From the NCBI GenBank assembly GCA_014634225.1, contig BLFN01000880.1:1874802-1892126 (forward strand): a stretch of DNA of 17,325 nucleotides. The letters run 5' to 3'. The notes beneath the pieces were generated by a model. The model did not search any database. It saw only the letters and a program-made list of their open reading frames with translations, and had not been told where the DNA came from. Every line of letters starts with the position of its first letter. The stretch's first letter is position 1. This document shows, in pieces, positions 17,305 to 17,325 of this stretch. The position numbers and the translations under genes are program-made. The DNA is from Acropora yongei (lineage: Eukaryota; Cnidaria; Anthozoa; Scleractinia; Acroporidae).

Positions 17305-17325
17305 TTTTTTTTTTTTTTTTTTTTT
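17305..17325. repeat. Poly-T tract at the window edge
   Basis: The last 21 bases are all T. This may be a poly-A tail of an element on the minus strand or simply a homopolymer; the window ends inside it so its length is unknown. Confidence 0.6.

Overview
The window looks like animal nuclear DNA, most likely from an anthozoan cnidarian and plausibly a stony coral. The evidence is AT-rich introns with clean GT/AG borders, a tRNA-derived SINE, a decayed LINE tail, and two genes of kinds I associate with cnidarian genomes: a secreted collagen/Ig protein and a large STAND-type innate-immunity protein. The species assignment is inference. There are no bacterial operons, CRISPR arrays, rRNA genes or intact tRNA genes.

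Two protein-coding genes are well supported, both on the minus strand. Gene A occupies about 3349-7045, with its 5' end not found. Five exons chain in phase: 6918-7045, 6563-6599, 5289-5957, 4481-4765 and 3349-3815. They encode an N-glycosylation-rich stem, a basic furin-like site, a short helical segment with cysteines, 25 uninterrupted Gly-X-Y triplets, two I-set Ig domains and a C-terminal PHR domain. An AATAAA lies about 20 bases past the stop. PHR domains are best known from intracellular ubiquitin-ligase proteins (PAM/Highwire/RPM-1, BTBD1/2/3/6), so this extracellular architecture is unusual.

Gene B occupies 9547 to beyond the right edge. Its last exon (9547-13943) is a single 4.4-kb block encoding a GT-B (family 4-like) glycosyltransferase domain fused directly to a SAMD9/SAMD9L-like core: a SIR2-like region, a P-loop STAND NTPase, a helical/TPR region and a C-terminal OB-like segment. 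Short upstream exons (14091-14166, 15312-15567, probably 17042-17125 and perhaps about 15903-15948) encode a low-complexity acidic linker. The N terminus lies outside the window. The vertebrate SAM and AlbA-like modules are not seen; the glycosyltransferase occupies the N-terminal position. This GT-SAMD9 fusion is the strongest candidate for an undescribed immune-type system here.

The remainder is intronic or intergenic. 1-1190 and 1540-3180 contain no gene I can support. 1190-1340 is a promoter-like cluster (two CCAAT boxes in opposite orientations, TCACGTGA, ATTTGCAT) with strong splice donors facing outward on both sides, possibly a divergent promoter with noncoding first exons. A SINE sits at 6205-6520, a LINE 3' remnant at 14690-15150, and two related diverged segments at about 14381-14460 and 16524-16677. 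A local tandem duplication next to the Ig2 exon leaves a ghost copy of its splice donor.
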